A DNA stretch of 64,000 nt, taken from positions 1 to 64,000 of the forward strand of contig JAFTXN010000001.1 in assembly GCA_017461605.1 (NCBI GenBank), read 5' to 3'. The notes below the pieces were generated by a model. It was given only the letters and a program-made list of their open reading frames with translations, was not told the origin of the DNA and ran no database searches. The stretch is from Bacteroidaceae bacterium (GTDB lineage: Bacteria; Bacteroidota; Bacteroidia; Bacteroidales; Bacteroidaceae). A program made the position numbers and the translations under genes. Numbering within the stretch: the stretch's first letter is position 1; the number at the start of each line of letters is the position of its first letter. Below are positions 33,267 to 42,530 of this stretch, piece after piece.

Positions 33267-34502
33267 TTAGTTAATCTGATTTCCTGACTCTATTATCTTA
33301 TCCCATTCTTTATATATAAATTCCTCTTTAATCTTCATTATGAAATCTACATCCCTTACCAGCCTATACAGAGTGACCAAAAAACCACCTATATCAAAAT
33401 TCTTCAATGCATACTCATCACCTACATATGCACGAAGTGTTGTTTGGATGATATCTGAGGATGTAGCTATCATATTGGAATAAAGAATAATCTTTCTAGT
33501 TCTCACATCATATAGCTTTTGACTTTTATCTTTTTGAGGATTATAGAAAAATTTATGTAAAGCTCCTACCAATGTATTTATAAGTATTGCTTGCGATGCG
33601 GACTTAATAGTATTTCTTAATACCTGGGTATCATAAAGTAAGTCCAAATAATCGTAACCCTCTTTATATATCTCATAAGCCTTGTCCGAATCTATCAAAG
33701 ACAAAAATGGAATAGGAAGCCCCATTTTCGTATACTGATCTGAGGCTAAATGCAGACCCTGAGAAAACAAACCAGCATACAATCGATGCCTATCCTCTCT
33801 TATACTTTCGAAGCACCCCGTCAAAACGCTCCAATTTGTTATTCTCTCTTTCCAACAAAAATCAGACCCCATATCAACTTTATACGATTCGATATAAGGT
33901 ATACGAATATCCTTTTCTCCCAGTTTATATTCGGGACATATTGTTATTGTATCCGTAATTATATTAGCAACCCCAAATAACCATCCTAAAACCGGGTCAT
34001 GTCCGAGCGTCTTTACCCTATGCAGACCTCCATGCATGTTCCTATCATGAAACCCTTCCCCAGAATGCCTCGTAGCATCATAAGGCACCTTTATTGTAAA
34101 TGCTATCTCTTGCCAGGACCTAAATCCTTTTTTACTCTTCTTTGACTTCCAACCCTTAGTTTTTTCCTTATATTTTTCCATTTCTGCCCGCTCCTTTTCC
34201 TTTATGGCAGGGTTATTATGATCCATTCTGTCTTCATCCGAAAACTTTTCTTGAAATTTAGACAACAATAAGATTCTTATAAGCTGCATGCATGTTGCAA
34301 TCATAAGAATAGATACATCAGCTTTGGTCAAAGATGTTCTTTTCTCAAAAGATTCTTCTATATTATCCAATATCATTCTAGAGTTATGCAAGACATCTAT
34401 AAACCTTTTTTCTTCTTTGGAATGATTATCTATCTCGCTCCAAAGTTTCTCTGATCGTATCTTAATAGCATTTCTTCTACGTTTAAATTCTTCTTTATCC
34501 AT
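33267..34502 (-). CDS. Hypothetical 411-aa protein, first gene of an AT-rich cassette
   Basis: Not recognised. Residues 1-150 are highly charged helices. The middle (about 160-215) has a dense histidine region, H-S-G-E-G-F-H, H-G-G-L-H-R-V, then L-G-H-D-P-V-L-G-W-L-F-G-V-A-N-I-I-T-D-T, which looks like the conserved core. The rest (215-411) is helical with no transmembrane stretch beyond the G-W-L-F-G-V-A-N segment. Codon use is strongly AT-biased against the flanking sodB and SpoU genes. With the 101-aa gene downstream it forms a two-gene unit inserted between housekeeping genes, the typical setting of a defence or mobile accessory cassette. No catalytic family can be named. Confidence 0.7.
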   Translation of the reverse strand: MDKEEFKRRRNAIKIRSEKLWSEIDNHSKEEKRFIDVLHNSRMILDNIEESFEKRTSLTKADVSILMIATCMQLIRILLLSKFQEKFSDEDRMDHNNPAIKEKERAEMEKYKEKTKGWKSKKSKKGFRSWQEIAFTIKVPYDATRHSGEGFHDRNMHGGLHRVKTLGHDPVLGWLFGVANIITDTITICPEYKLGEKDIRIPYIESYKVDMGSDFCWKERITNWSVLTGCFESIREDRHRLYAGLFSQGLHLASDQYTKMGLPIPFLSLIDSDKAYEIYKEGYDYLDLLYDTQVLRNTIKSASQAILINTLVGALHKFFYNPQKDKSQKLYDVRTRKIILYSNMIATSSDIIQTTLRAYVGDEYALKNFDIGGFLVTLYRLVRDVDFIMKIKEEFIYKEWDKIIESGNQIN

Positions 34503-34531
34503 ATCACCTTTATTTTAAGATCTTCCGAGTC

Positions 34532-35332
34532 TTATCTTACTCGCAACTCCCAAAAAGCCACGGCAGCCGCAGCTGCCACATTGAGTGAATCCACTTGATG
34601 ATGCATGGGAATACGCACCACATAATCTGCGGCTGCAATGGTGCTCTCGGGTAGTCCTTCACCCTCGGTTCCCATCACGATTGCCAATTTCGACACATTG
34701 CGAAGCTCGGGTTCATCGATGGAAACACTTCTTTCCGTCAGCGCCATCGCTGCCATACTGAAACCCAAACGCTTCAAATCATTGAAGGTGCCATCGGTCC
34801 GCGTCCATGGCACCAAGAACACGCTTCCCATCGAAACGCGCACTGCACGCCGGTTGAGTGGGTCGCAAGCCGTGGGAGTGAGCAGCACGGCATCGATGCC
34901 CAAAGCTGCTGCCGAGCGAAAGATGGCACCGATATTGGTTGTGTCGGTCACATCATCTATCACCACCACTCGCCGTGCACCTTGACACACATCATCAATG
35001 CTCTTCAGCTGTGGACGGTGCATGGCACACAGCACCCCACGCGTCAAGGTGTAGCCCGTGAGGGATGCCAAGAGGTCGCGACTGCCGGTGTAGACAGGCA
35101 CTTCCGGAAGACCGGCAATGATATCGGCGGCATCTCCCACTATATGTTTTTCTTCACACAGCAACGAAAGAGGTTGATAACCGGCTGCAAGCGCCACACG
35201 AATCACCTTGGGACTCTCGGCGATGAATATGCCCTTATCCGGCTCGATACGGTTGCGCAATTGGGCCTCGGTAAGGGTAGCATAAACTTCTACACCGGGA
35301 TGGTCAAGTGAGGTTATGGGGATGATAGGCAT
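34532..35332 (-). CDS. TrmH/SpoU-family RNA 2'-O-methyltransferase
   Basis: Protein of 266 aa. The C-terminal SPOUT knot domain has all three motifs: N-I-G-A-I-F-R-S-A-A-A-L-G, M-G-T-E-G-E-G-L-P and I-P-M-H-H-Q-V-D-S-L-N-V-A-A-A. The N-terminal part resembles the SpoU substrate-binding domain. It transfers methyl from S-adenosylmethionine to a ribose 2'-OH in rRNA or tRNA; the exact nucleotide cannot be deduced. It lies 29 bp upstream of the AT-rich 411-aa gene, so read-through into that cassette is possible, and 11 bp downstream of the exported DUF3828-like gene. Confidence 0.9.
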   Translation of the reverse strand: MPIIPITSLDHPGVEVYATLTEAQLRNRIEPDKGIFIAESPKVIRVALAAGYQPLSLLCEEKHIVGDAADIIAGLPEVPVYTGSRDLLASLTGYTLTRGVLCAMHRPQLKSIDDVCQGARRVVVIDDVTDTTNIGAIFRSAAALGIDAVLLTPTACDPLNRRAVRVSMGSVFLVPWTRTDGTFNDLKRLGFSMAAMALTERSVSIDEPELRNVSKLAIVMGTEGEGLPESTIAAADYVVRIPMHHQVDSLNVAAAAAVAFWELRVR

Positions 35333-35343
35333 AGGCGTGCTTG

Positions 35344-35925
35344 TTAACAGAAAATCTCGTGACGGATGCTTGACTTGAAGAATCTCTTGGATGATTCGCC
35401 GTCTACCAGAATATCATCTATGAGCCATTTGCCTTGTTCCTTCTGCATCTTGAGCGTACGGAGTTGTTTGTAGTAAGTGCTCCCTTCTTCGACATCCGTT
35501 TCCCACGTATATTCCAAAACGATCTCTCCACGAGTAGCCGACGTTGTCTTCACACTCCTAAGACGTATGTCAGACACCCTTTCGTTGGGGTATGTGGTAG
35601 ACAACTGATAATCCAAAAAAACACGATAGCATCCCATATTATCTTGATCGCTGAAGAACTTTCGATCGACATTGGCTACTGCCCGACGAAAGTCTGATGT
35701 GTAAAGACTTTTCCAAGCTTTCGGACCTTTATTCAACGCATAGTTTACAATCGTGTTTCCTTGTTGCCGTAGAGATGTTCGCTCCACATCGGTTGGAGCA
35801 CTACTTTGAGTTTCGACCTCGTTCTTTACTAGATTTTCTTCGGCGTTCGATGTTGCTTGATGACCATAAGCACCCATCGCAACACTACCAACAAACATAC
35901 AGATTGCAATAGACTTTTTCACCAT
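35344..35925 (-). CDS. Exported DUF3828-like protein
   Basis: 193 aa from the ATG at 35925. It starts with a short signal peptide (M-V-K-K-S-I-A-I-C-M-F-V-G-S-V-A-M-G-A-Y-G), a low-complexity polar linker, then an NTF2-like beta-rich domain (about 75-190). That domain has Y-T-S-D-F at its start and W-L-I-D-D-I-L near its end, a pattern seen in DUF3828-type periplasmic proteins. No enzymatic motif. Base composition is between that of its GC-richer neighbours and the AT-rich cassette. Function unknown. Confidence 0.6.
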   Translation of the reverse strand: MVKKSIAICMFVGSVAMGAYGHQATSNAEENLVKNEVETQSSAPTDVERTSLRQQGNTIVNYALNKGPKAWKSLYTSDFRRAVANVDRKFFSDQDNMGCYRVFLDYQLSTTYPNERVSDIRLRSVKTTSATRGEIVLEYTWETDVEEGSTYYKQLRTLKMQKEQGKWLIDDILVDGESSKRFFKSSIRHEIFC

Positions 35926-35964
35926 ACCGTATTTATTGTATTTAGAAGAGATTACAACTATTAG

Positions 35965-36006
35965 AAAAAAACAGAGCGCAGCTCCCTGCATTGGGGAACT
36001 GCGCCC
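35965..36006 (-). terminator. Rho-independent terminator of nifJ
   Basis: On the minus strand GCGCAGTTCCC pairs with GGGAGCTGCGC (one G-T wobble) around a 7-nt loop, followed by TCTG and seven T. Located 31 bp after the nifJ stop. Confidence 0.85.
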
Positions 36007-36036
36007 TTATATTATATTTAATGTATCAGACAGAGA

Positions 36037-39000
36037 TTAGAAGCTCCAATCTTCCTGCGACTTGCGAACATAGCTCTTGTAGCGCTTCATAGCTGCCTCT
36101 TTCGTTGCGGCATAGAGTTCGGCAGAAGCCTCATCGCCAAGAGCCTTCTTCAGAGAGAGGAAGCGCACCTCGCCATCGAGATATTCTTGGAACTTATCCC
36201 ATTGCGGTTCTTTAGAGTCGAGCGTGAAGGGGTTCTTGCCCTCGTCGGCCAACGCGGGATTGTAGCGCCAGAGGTGCCAGTAGCCACATTCAACGGCCTT
36301 GGCTTCTTCGGCCTGGCTCTTACCCATGCCGCCCTTGGCCTTAAGACCGTGGTTGATACAGGGTGCGTAGGCAATCACAAGAGAAGGTCCGGGATAAGCC
36401 TCGGCTTCCTTGATGGCCTTGAGACATTGTGCCTGGTCAGCGCCCATGGCCACTTGTGCTACGTAAACATAGCCGTAGGTAGCTTGCATGAGACCGAGGT
36501 CTTTCTTCGTCACGCGCTTACCCGCAGCAGCGAATTGTGCAATGGCTGCGATAGGTGTGGCCTTAGACGCCTGACCGCCGGTGTTAGAGTAAACCTCTGT
36601 ATCGAGCACCAGAATGTTCACATCTTCGCCGCTGGCCAAAACGTGGTCGAGACCGCCATAGCCGATGTCGTAAGAAGCACCGTCGCCGCCGATAATCCAT
36701 TGGCTGCGCTTAGTGAGGAAGTGACTGAGTTCGTCAAGCTGCGTGCAAGTGTTGCAGCCTCTCTCGACACCGGCCTTGATGAACACTTCCAATTTCTCGG
36801 CAGCCGCACGGCTTGCCTCAGCATTATCCTGACCATCAATCCACTCCTGAGCGGCAGCCTTGTAATCCGCAGGCGCATTTTCGCAAGCGATAACATGTTC
36901 CAACAGAGCCTGGATGCGGGCACGCATCTTCTTGTTGGCCATCACCATACCCAAACCAAATTCACAGAAGTCCTCGAAGAGAGAGTTGGCCCAAGCAGGT
37001 CCTTGTCCCTTTTCGTTTGTGGTGTAAGGCGTAGAAGGTATAGAGCCGGAATAGATAGAGGAGCAACCGGTGGCGTTGGCTATCATCTGACGATCACCAA
37101 AGAGCTGACTGACAAGCTTCACATAAGGAGTTTCACCACAGCCTGAGCAAGCTCCGCTAAACTCAAAGAGCGGAGTGGCAAACTGAGAGTTCTTCGGATT
37201 GAGTTTTACATCTACCTTGTCTTGCTTGCTGCTGACGTGCTTCACGCAGTAGTCCCAGTTTTCTGCTTCGGGCATTTCGCCTTCGAGAGGAACCATGGTG
37301 AGCGCCTTGTTGCCCTTCATGCCCGGACAAACGTCGGCACAGTTTCCACAACCCAAGCAGTCGAGCACATCCACCTGGATGCGGAAGTTCATACCCTTGA
37401 GGGTGGCCGGTGCTTTCATTTCGAGGGTCTTGGCTTCAAAGCCCTTCACCTCCTCTGCGTCGAGTACGAAAGGACGGATGGCAGCATGGGGACATACGAA
37501 GGCACACTTGTTACACTGGATACAGTTCTCGGAATTCCAAGTGGGAACGAAAGCAGCTACGCCGCGCTTTTCGTAAGCGGCTGTGCCTTGCTGCCAAGTA
37601 CCATCTTCAGAAACCTTAAATGCGCTGACGGGCAAGAGGTCGCCGTTTTGTGCATTGATGGGGCGCACCAGTTCGGAAATAAAGGCGGGTTCGTCGCGCA
37701 CCACCTTTTCGTCTTCGGGCAAATTGGCCCAAGCGGGATCAACAGTAAGAGTCTTATACTCTCCACCACGATCAACGGCTTGGTAGTTCTTGTTAACCAC
37801 GTCCTCACCCTTCTTACCGTAGGACTTCACAATAAATTTCTTCATCTGCTCAACAGCCAGTTCCACAGGAATCACCTCGGTGATGCGGAAGAAAGCTGAC
37901 TGCAAGATGGTGTTGGTGCGGTTGCCCAAACCAATTTCCTGTGCAATCTTGGTAGCGTTGATATAGTAGACGGTGATATTGTGCTCTGCGAAGTAGCGTT
38001 TCACGTTGTTCGGCAGATTGTTGGCCAACTCTTCTCCCTCCCAAATGGTATTGAGCAAGAAAGTACCGCCGTCACGGAGACCACGCAGCACATCGTACAT
38101 GTGCAGATAGGCTTGAACATGACAAGCTACAAAGTTGGGGGTCTTAATCTGGTAAGTGGAACGAATGGGGGTATCGCCGAAACGCAAGTGGGAGCAAGTG
38201 AAACCGCCAGACTTTTTAGAGTCGTAAGAGAAGTAGGCCTGGCAATACTTGTCGGTGTTGTCACCGATAATCTTTACGGAGTTTTTGTTAGCTCCTACTG
38301 TTCCGTCAGCACCAAGACCATAGAATTTTGCCTCAAAAATGCCTTCGCCACCCAATGCCATTTCTTTTTGCAAAGGCAATGACTGGAAGGTTACATCGTC
38401 TACGATGCCCAGCGTAAAGTGGTCTTTAGGCTGCGGCAATGCCAAGTTCTCGTAGACAGAAATAATCATGGTCGGGGTAGTATCGCAAGAGCCGAGACCA
38501 TAGCGGCCGCCTACGATAACGGGGCGGTTTTCTTCGTTGTAGAATGCGTCTTTCACATCGAGGTAAAGCGGTTCTCCGTTGGCGCCGGGTTCTTTTGTGC
38601 GATCGAGTACGGCAATCTTCTTGCAAGTCTTGGGCACTGCGACCAAGAGGTGCTTTACTGAGAACGGGCGATAGAGGTGAACGCTGACCATACCGACTTT
38701 CTCGCCCTTAGCATTCAGATAATCGATAGCCTCGCGGGCGGCTTCGGTAACAGAGCCCATGCAGATGATAACGCGCTCTGCGTCTTCTGCTCCGTAGTAG
38801 CTGAAGAGTTTGTACTCGCGGCCGGTGATTTTGCTCACAGCCTCCATGTACTTCTCAACGATGCCGGGCACGGCGTCATAGTAGCGGTTGCACACTTCGC
38901 GGTGGGCGAAGAATGTTTCAGGATTCTCGGCCATACCGCGAGCTTCGGGATGCTCCGGAGTGAGTGCGCGGCGACGGAACTCAGATATTTTGTCCATCGG

Positions 39001-39585
39001 CACAAGCGGACGGATGTCTTCCTGGTCTACCACTTCAATTTTCTGATACTCGTGGCTGGTGCGGAAGCCGTCGAAGAAGTTGATGAAGGGCACGCGGCTC
39101 TCCAACGTAGCAAGATGGGCTACGGCGGAAAGGTCCATCACTTCCTGTACAGAACCTTCGCAAAGCATGGCAAAGCCGGTTTGACGGCAGGCCATTACGT
39201 CGCTGTGGTCACCAAAGATACAGAGAGAGTGGGTAGCCAAGGTACGAGCCGAAACGTGGAACACGCTGGGCAACAACTCGCCGGCAATCTTGTACATATT
39301 GGGAATCATCAACAGGAGGCCCTGTGACGCTGTGAATGTAGTTGTCAAGGCTCCGGCCTGCAATGAGCCGTGAACAGCACCGGCTGCTCCGCCTTCCGAC
39401 TGCATTTCCTGAACTTTCACTGTGTCGCCGAAGAGATTCTTGCGACCCTGTGCTGACCATTCATCGACGTGCTCCGCCATCGGCGAAGACGGGGTGATGG
39501 GATAGATGGCAGCGACTTCGCTGAACATATAGGCGATATGCGCAGCAGCCTGGTTACCATCGCAAGTAATAAACTTTTTACTCAT
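36037..39585 (-). CDS. nifJ: Pyruvate:ferredoxin (flavodoxin) oxidoreductase
   Basis: Single-chain PFOR of 1,182 aa. Oxidises pyruvate with CoA to acetyl-CoA, CO2 and reduced ferredoxin. All domains are visible in order: N-terminal pyrimidine-binding domain (about 1-400, starting F-I-T-C-D-G-N-Q-A-A-A-H with Y-P-I-T-P-S-S-P-M-A-E), gamma domain (about 410-600), two ferredoxin clusters C-I-Q-C-N-K-C-A-F-V-C-P near 690 and C-L-G-C-G-N-C-A-D-V-C-P near 742, and the TPP domain (about 800-1160) with G-G-D-G-A-S-Y-D-I-G-Y-G-G and N-T-G-G-Q-A-S-K. Length and order are normal. A candidate electron acceptor, the 2[4Fe-4S] ferredoxin, is at 42334. Indicates anaerobic metabolism. Confidence 0.97.
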   Translation of the reverse strand: MSKKFITCDGNQAAAHIAYMFSEVAAIYPITPSSPMAEHVDEWSAQGRKNLFGDTVKVQEMQSEGGAAGAVHGSLQAGALTTTFTASQGLLLMIPNMYKIAGELLPSVFHVSARTLATHSLCIFGDHSDVMACRQTGFAMLCEGSVQEVMDLSAVAHLATLESRVPFINFFDGFRTSHEYQKIEVVDQEDIRPLVPMDKISEFRRRALTPEHPEARGMAENPETFFAHREVCNRYYDAVPGIVEKYMEAVSKITGREYKLFSYYGAEDAERVIICMGSVTEAAREAIDYLNAKGEKVGMVSVHLYRPFSVKHLLVAVPKTCKKIAVLDRTKEPGANGEPLYLDVKDAFYNEENRPVIVGGRYGLGSCDTTPTMIISVYENLALPQPKDHFTLGIVDDVTFQSLPLQKEMALGGEGIFEAKFYGLGADGTVGANKNSVKIIGDNTDKYCQAYFSYDSKKSGGFTCSHLRFGDTPIRSTYQIKTPNFVACHVQAYLHMYDVLRGLRDGGTFLLNTIWEGEELANNLPNNVKRYFAEHNITVYYINATKIAQEIGLGNRTNTILQSAFFRITEVIPVELAVEQMKKFIVKSYGKKGEDVVNKNYQAVDRGGEYKTLTVDPAWANLPEDEKVVRDEPAFISELVRPINAQNGDLLPVSAFKVSEDGTWQQGTAAYEKRGVAAFVPTWNSENCIQCNKCAFVCPHAAIRPFVLDAEEVKGFEAKTLEMKAPATLKGMNFRIQVDVLDCLGCGNCADVCPGMKGNKALTMVPLEGEMPEAENWDYCVKHVSSKQDKVDVKLNPKNSQFATPLFEFSGACSGCGETPYVKLVSQLFGDRQMIANATGCSSIYSGSIPSTPYTTNEKGQGPAWANSLFEDFCEFGLGMVMANKKMRARIQALLEHVIACENAPADYKAAAQEWIDGQDNAEASRAAAEKLEVFIKAGVERGCNTCTQLDELSHFLTKRSQWIIGGDGASYDIGYGGLDHVLASGEDVNILVLDTEVYSNTGGQASKATPIAAIAQFAAAGKRVTKKDLGLMQATYGYVYVAQVAMGADQAQCLKAIKEAEAYPGPSLVIAYAPCINHGLKAKGGMGKSQAEEAKAVECGYWHLWRYNPALADEGKNPFTLDSKEPQWDKFQEYLDGEVRFLSLKKALGDEASAELYAATKEAAMKRYKSYVRKSQEDWSF

Positions 39586-39733
39586 GAGATTTGTTGTGAT
39601 TTGCGAATCTGCAGCGCCGAACCATCAGCTTCTGCATCTTCATGTTTGCTATTTAGTTATTATGTCTCAGTCCTTTTCTTTTTATTTTGCCTTCTGCCTC
39701 CATTCATACTCCTCACTCAATACGGGGCTTTCA

Positions 39734-40915
39734 TCAATAGAGGAAGCCGAATAGCCACAAGGGAATGTCGTTGCCCTGCCCCACTTCGGTGTTATACTTC
39801 GCGTATATCGTATCAGCCACCGGCTTGATGCGCTTATTCTTATCACACACACAGATATTGATACGCCCGTTCACATTGAACTGACCATCGCGACGCGCCT
39901 TCTTCACCGAGTGATGACGCCACAAGCTGTTTACGAAGAAAGTCTCCATCAATAGCTGCTCGCGGCTGTCACGCGGACATACGGCCGAAATCAGATTGCC
40001 GTCGTGCAGATAGACCGCCGCTGGCTTCTTGGGCACCACCTCTCCCTCGCGATACACCATATTGATAAGGCGAGCTTCCTGCAGGTAGTTCAGATAGTTC
40101 ATCACTGTGGCGCGACTCGTTCCAATCTCCTCAGCCAAACGGCTGATATTGGGTGAAGCTGCATCGTTGATAGCCAAGAGGTAAAGCAACTTTTTCAATC
40201 GAGCGAGATACTTCAGTTCAATCTGCTTCGTAAAGAGAATATCCACCTCAATCATCGTGTTCATCGCCTTCAGCAGATTCTCCGTGAAGTTATGGTTTTC
40301 CAGAAAGAAAGGATAGTAGCCATACTCCAGATACTCCTTGAAATACTGCCATGGTCGCACCTTGGGCAGAATACTTTTCAGAATCAACTCATGACCGCGC
40401 AGCAACTCCGGCAGAGAGTAGGCCCTAAAATTATTGTCGGTCACCAAGTTGATATACTCGCGGAAAGAGAACCCATGCAACACGTAGCAACTGCTCAGGC
40501 GCGACAGTTCCGTGGGATCATCCTCAGCGCTCTCCACCGAGGTAGTGGTATACACAATACGCAATAGCGGATAGCGATGATAGCAATCACATATTTGCTC
40601 ACGCCATCGTGGGAGTTTGAAAGCCTGATCGATGAGCAACACCTGCCCTCCATTCTCCACAAACTCACCGGCAAACTGCACCAATCCACGCGACTGAAAG
40701 TAGAAGTTGTTCATATTGATGTACAAGCACTTCCGCAATCGTGTGTCATAATGTTCCTTGGCATACTGCAGTAAGAACGAAGTACGCCCCACGCCACGCG
40801 GCCCACGTATACCAATCAGACGGTAACTCCAGTCGATGGTGTCCATCAGCGCGCGCCGCACCGGCACATTGGTGTGTTCCACTAAGAAAGCGTGTGTTTG
40901 GAAGAATGTTTCCAT
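39734..40915 (-). CDS. AAA/DUF4143-type ATPase with altered Walker A motif
   Basis: 393 aa from the ATG at 40915. Domain order is that of the common AAA_14 + DUF4143 proteins: P-loop region (about 30-50), Walker-B-like L-L-I-D near 95, an S-F-R-E-Y arginine-finger-like stretch, then a winged-helix segment (I-S-R-L-A-E-E-I-G-T-S-R-A-T-V-M-N-Y-L-N-Y-L) and a nuclease-like C-terminal half. The Walker A reads G-P-R-G-V-G-R-T-S: the usual GKT/GKS lysine is arginine, and nucleotides confirm it (CGT). Nucleotide binding may be weakened. Function of this family is unknown. Upstream lie three GTGACAGAT boxes, possibly regulatory. Confidence 0.8.
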   Translation of the reverse strand: METFFQTHAFLVEHTNVPVRRALMDTIDWSYRLIGIRGPRGVGRTSFLLQYAKEHYDTRLRKCLYINMNNFYFQSRGLVQFAGEFVENGGQVLLIDQAFKLPRWREQICDCYHRYPLLRIVYTTTSVESAEDDPTELSRLSSCYVLHGFSFREYINLVTDNNFRAYSLPELLRGHELILKSILPKVRPWQYFKEYLEYGYYPFFLENHNFTENLLKAMNTMIEVDILFTKQIELKYLARLKKLLYLLAINDAASPNISRLAEEIGTSRATVMNYLNYLQEARLINMVYREGEVVPKKPAAVYLHDGNLISAVCPRDSREQLLMETFFVNSLWRHHSVKKARRDGQFNVNGRINICVCDKNKRIKPVADTIYAKYNTEVGQGNDIPLWLFGFLY

Positions 40916-41041
40916 AGTATGGTCGGTCTTTATTGGCTGTTTTCCATCAAAATGCGCAGACAGTTCCTCACATTTCGGGACAAGCCTCCATGCATTTGGG
41001 CCTATCCTCCGCAAAGATACGACTAATGCATCAAATTGCAA

Positions 41042-41398
41042 GGCAGAGTTTGCAAAAAAGTTTTTGATGAAAATTTGTGCGACCGAACTTCACACCTGCA
41101 ATAGTAGAAAGATATAGGCAATTAACCAAAGAAATTTACACCTGGCATCAACTCAAAGAGATAGGGAACCGGTAATCATATGTAAAATCTCAATCACATC
41201 GAATTCGCACATTTACCTCTCCATTCACCTCCATCTCTCACGCGCACGCGCGCACCATACATTTTTCATTTTCAATTGCCATTCTGTCACTCTTTGAGTG
41301 ATTTTATCTCTCCTTCAGACTTTTGAGACGTGACAGATAGCGTGACAGATGGGTGACAGATGCAAGTTTCTGTCACCTCTCCAAATCCCCTTGGCTAC
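41042..41398. other. Gap upstream of the ATPase gene
   Basis: No gene supported. The part nearest the ATPase is AT-rich. Around 41238-41260 there is a CG-rich alternating CACGCGCACGCGCG run. The GTGACAGA repeat cluster at 41281-41376 is listed separately. Confidence 0.4.
41281..41376. repeat. Cluster of GTGACAGAT boxes with outer inverted copies
   Basis: Direct copies of GTGACAGAT at 41330-41338, 41342-41350 and 41353-41361 (11-12 bp period, about one helical turn), bracketed by inverted TCTGTCAC at 41283-41290 and 41369-41376. It resembles an operator or iteron-like protein-binding array, positioned between porT's 3' end and the ATPase gene. Confidence 0.5.
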
Positions 41399-42112
41399 TT
41401 ACTCAAAATAAAGCGAAAGGGTGACCATATTGGCGGATGCTCCATCCAAGCTCTCCGTAAAAATATGTTGGGTGGGATCGGTTAGGTCAGTTCGGTTTCT
41501 CTGCAGAATGTCTACCAAACCAAAACTGAATTTGAGTTCAGGGATAAGTTTAAAGAAAGGAAGATAGAAGTCACAACCCAAACCCACTTCAAGATACACG
41601 TTGAAGGGCTTGCAGCGGAGCTTTTCCTGCTTCTTACGGGTGAGGTCGTACATGGGGTTGACGCCGGCCACCACATAGGGACGATAATTGTTGAAACGCG
41701 GTGCCGCCACCTTCAGATTAAGCGGCAGCGATACGTAGGTGGATTTCATATCCTGCGTTTCCTCGCGTCCGGTGCTCAAATTCCGGAACGTGAAGTGCTT
41801 GCTCCCGAAATGTAACGAGGGCAACAAGCGCAGCCCGAGATACTTGTTAAGCTTCCACTCGCCCAGCACGCCCACGCTGAATCCAAAGTTCTGCTTATCG
41901 TTCTCGGCCACCCACTGGTCGCCCGTCTGTGGGTCAATATAACCATTACCCCGTAGGTGCATCCCCTGATCGTGCACACCGATGGTGAAGCCGTAGTGGA
42001 AGCGACGCTCATCGATGAAAGGGCGATTTTGCACCTTGCGCTCCTGCGCCAAGGCACAGAGTGTACTGCCGGCAAGGAGCATAAGGAGAATGTGACGCAG
42101 GGCATATCTCAT
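41399..42112 (-). CDS. porT: PorT-like T9SS outer-membrane protein
   Basis: Protein of 237 aa with signal peptide (M-R-Y-A-L-R-H-I-L-L-M-L-L-A-G-S-T-L-C-A-L-A-Q), then a beta-barrel-like alternation of aromatic strands. The segment N-R-P-F-I-D-E-R-R-F-H-Y-G-F-T-I-G just after the signal peptide, the length and the terminal strand ending L-Y-F-E are the PorT family pattern. In Porphyromonas gingivalis PorT is required for type IX secretion of gingipains. It is encoded 3.9 kb from porP-gldKLMN here. Confidence is below certainty because PorT is short on diagnostic motifs. Confidence 0.75.
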   Translation of the reverse strand: MRYALRHILLMLLAGSTLCALAQERKVQNRPFIDERRFHYGFTIGVHDQGMHLRGNGYIDPQTGDQWVAENDKQNFGFSVGVLGEWKLNKYLGLRLLPSLHFGSKHFTFRNLSTGREETQDMKSTYVSLPLNLKVAAPRFNNYRPYVVAGVNPMYDLTRKKQEKLRCKPFNVYLEVGLGCDFYLPFFKLIPELKFSFGLVDILQRNRTDLTDPTQHIFTESLDGASANMVTLSLYFE

Positions 42113-42217
42113 AAAGGATGTGGATTTCGTGGGTATATACTTATATTATAACTCATCACAGGGCAATATATTGTGTAGCCTCAGCAAAAAATGGCAAGAA
42201 AAAAACGGCGTCCCCGT

Positions 42218-42247
42218 TTTGCCGTAACAGAAAAACCCGTATCTTTG
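42218..42247 (+). promoter_or_regulatory. Promoter of the ferredoxin gene
   Basis: TTTG at 42218-42221 and TATCTTTG at 42240-42247 with an 18-bp spacer, 86 bp before the ATG. Confidence 0.65.
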
Positions 42248-42333
42248 CCCCGTCTGCCCGCCTCATTTATGAGGTAAGCAAGAACGACACGGACAATTCA
42301 CATATCAATAACAATTTCTTAAAATTCACAACA

Positions 42334-42504
42334 ATGGCTTACGTAATTTCTGACGACTGCATCGCATGCGGCACTTGCATCGACGAATGTCCCTCCGGAG
42401 CTATCTCTGAAGGTGCAAAGTATTCAATTGATCCCGACGCTTGTGTTGACTGCGGCACTTGTGCCGATGTTTGCCCCACCGGCGCCATCGCTCCGGGTGC
42501 ATAA
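42334..42504 (+). CDS. 2[4Fe-4S] bacterial ferredoxin
   Basis: Protein of 56 aa (the upstream open frame is non-coding leader). Two classical cluster motifs, C-I-A-C-G-T-C-I-D-E-C-P-S-G-A-I and C-V-D-C-G-T-C-A-D-V-C-P-T-G-A-I, in the compact clostridial-type fold. It accepts low-potential electrons, most obviously from the PFOR encoded at 36037-39585. Strong own promoter and strong terminator (42531-42563) suggest high, monocistronic expression. Confidence 0.95.
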   Translation: MAYVISDDCIACGTCIDECPSGAISEGAKYSIDPDACVDCGTCADVCPTGAIAPGA

Positions 42505-42530
42505 AGTCTCCCCCACGAGCAACCATCATA

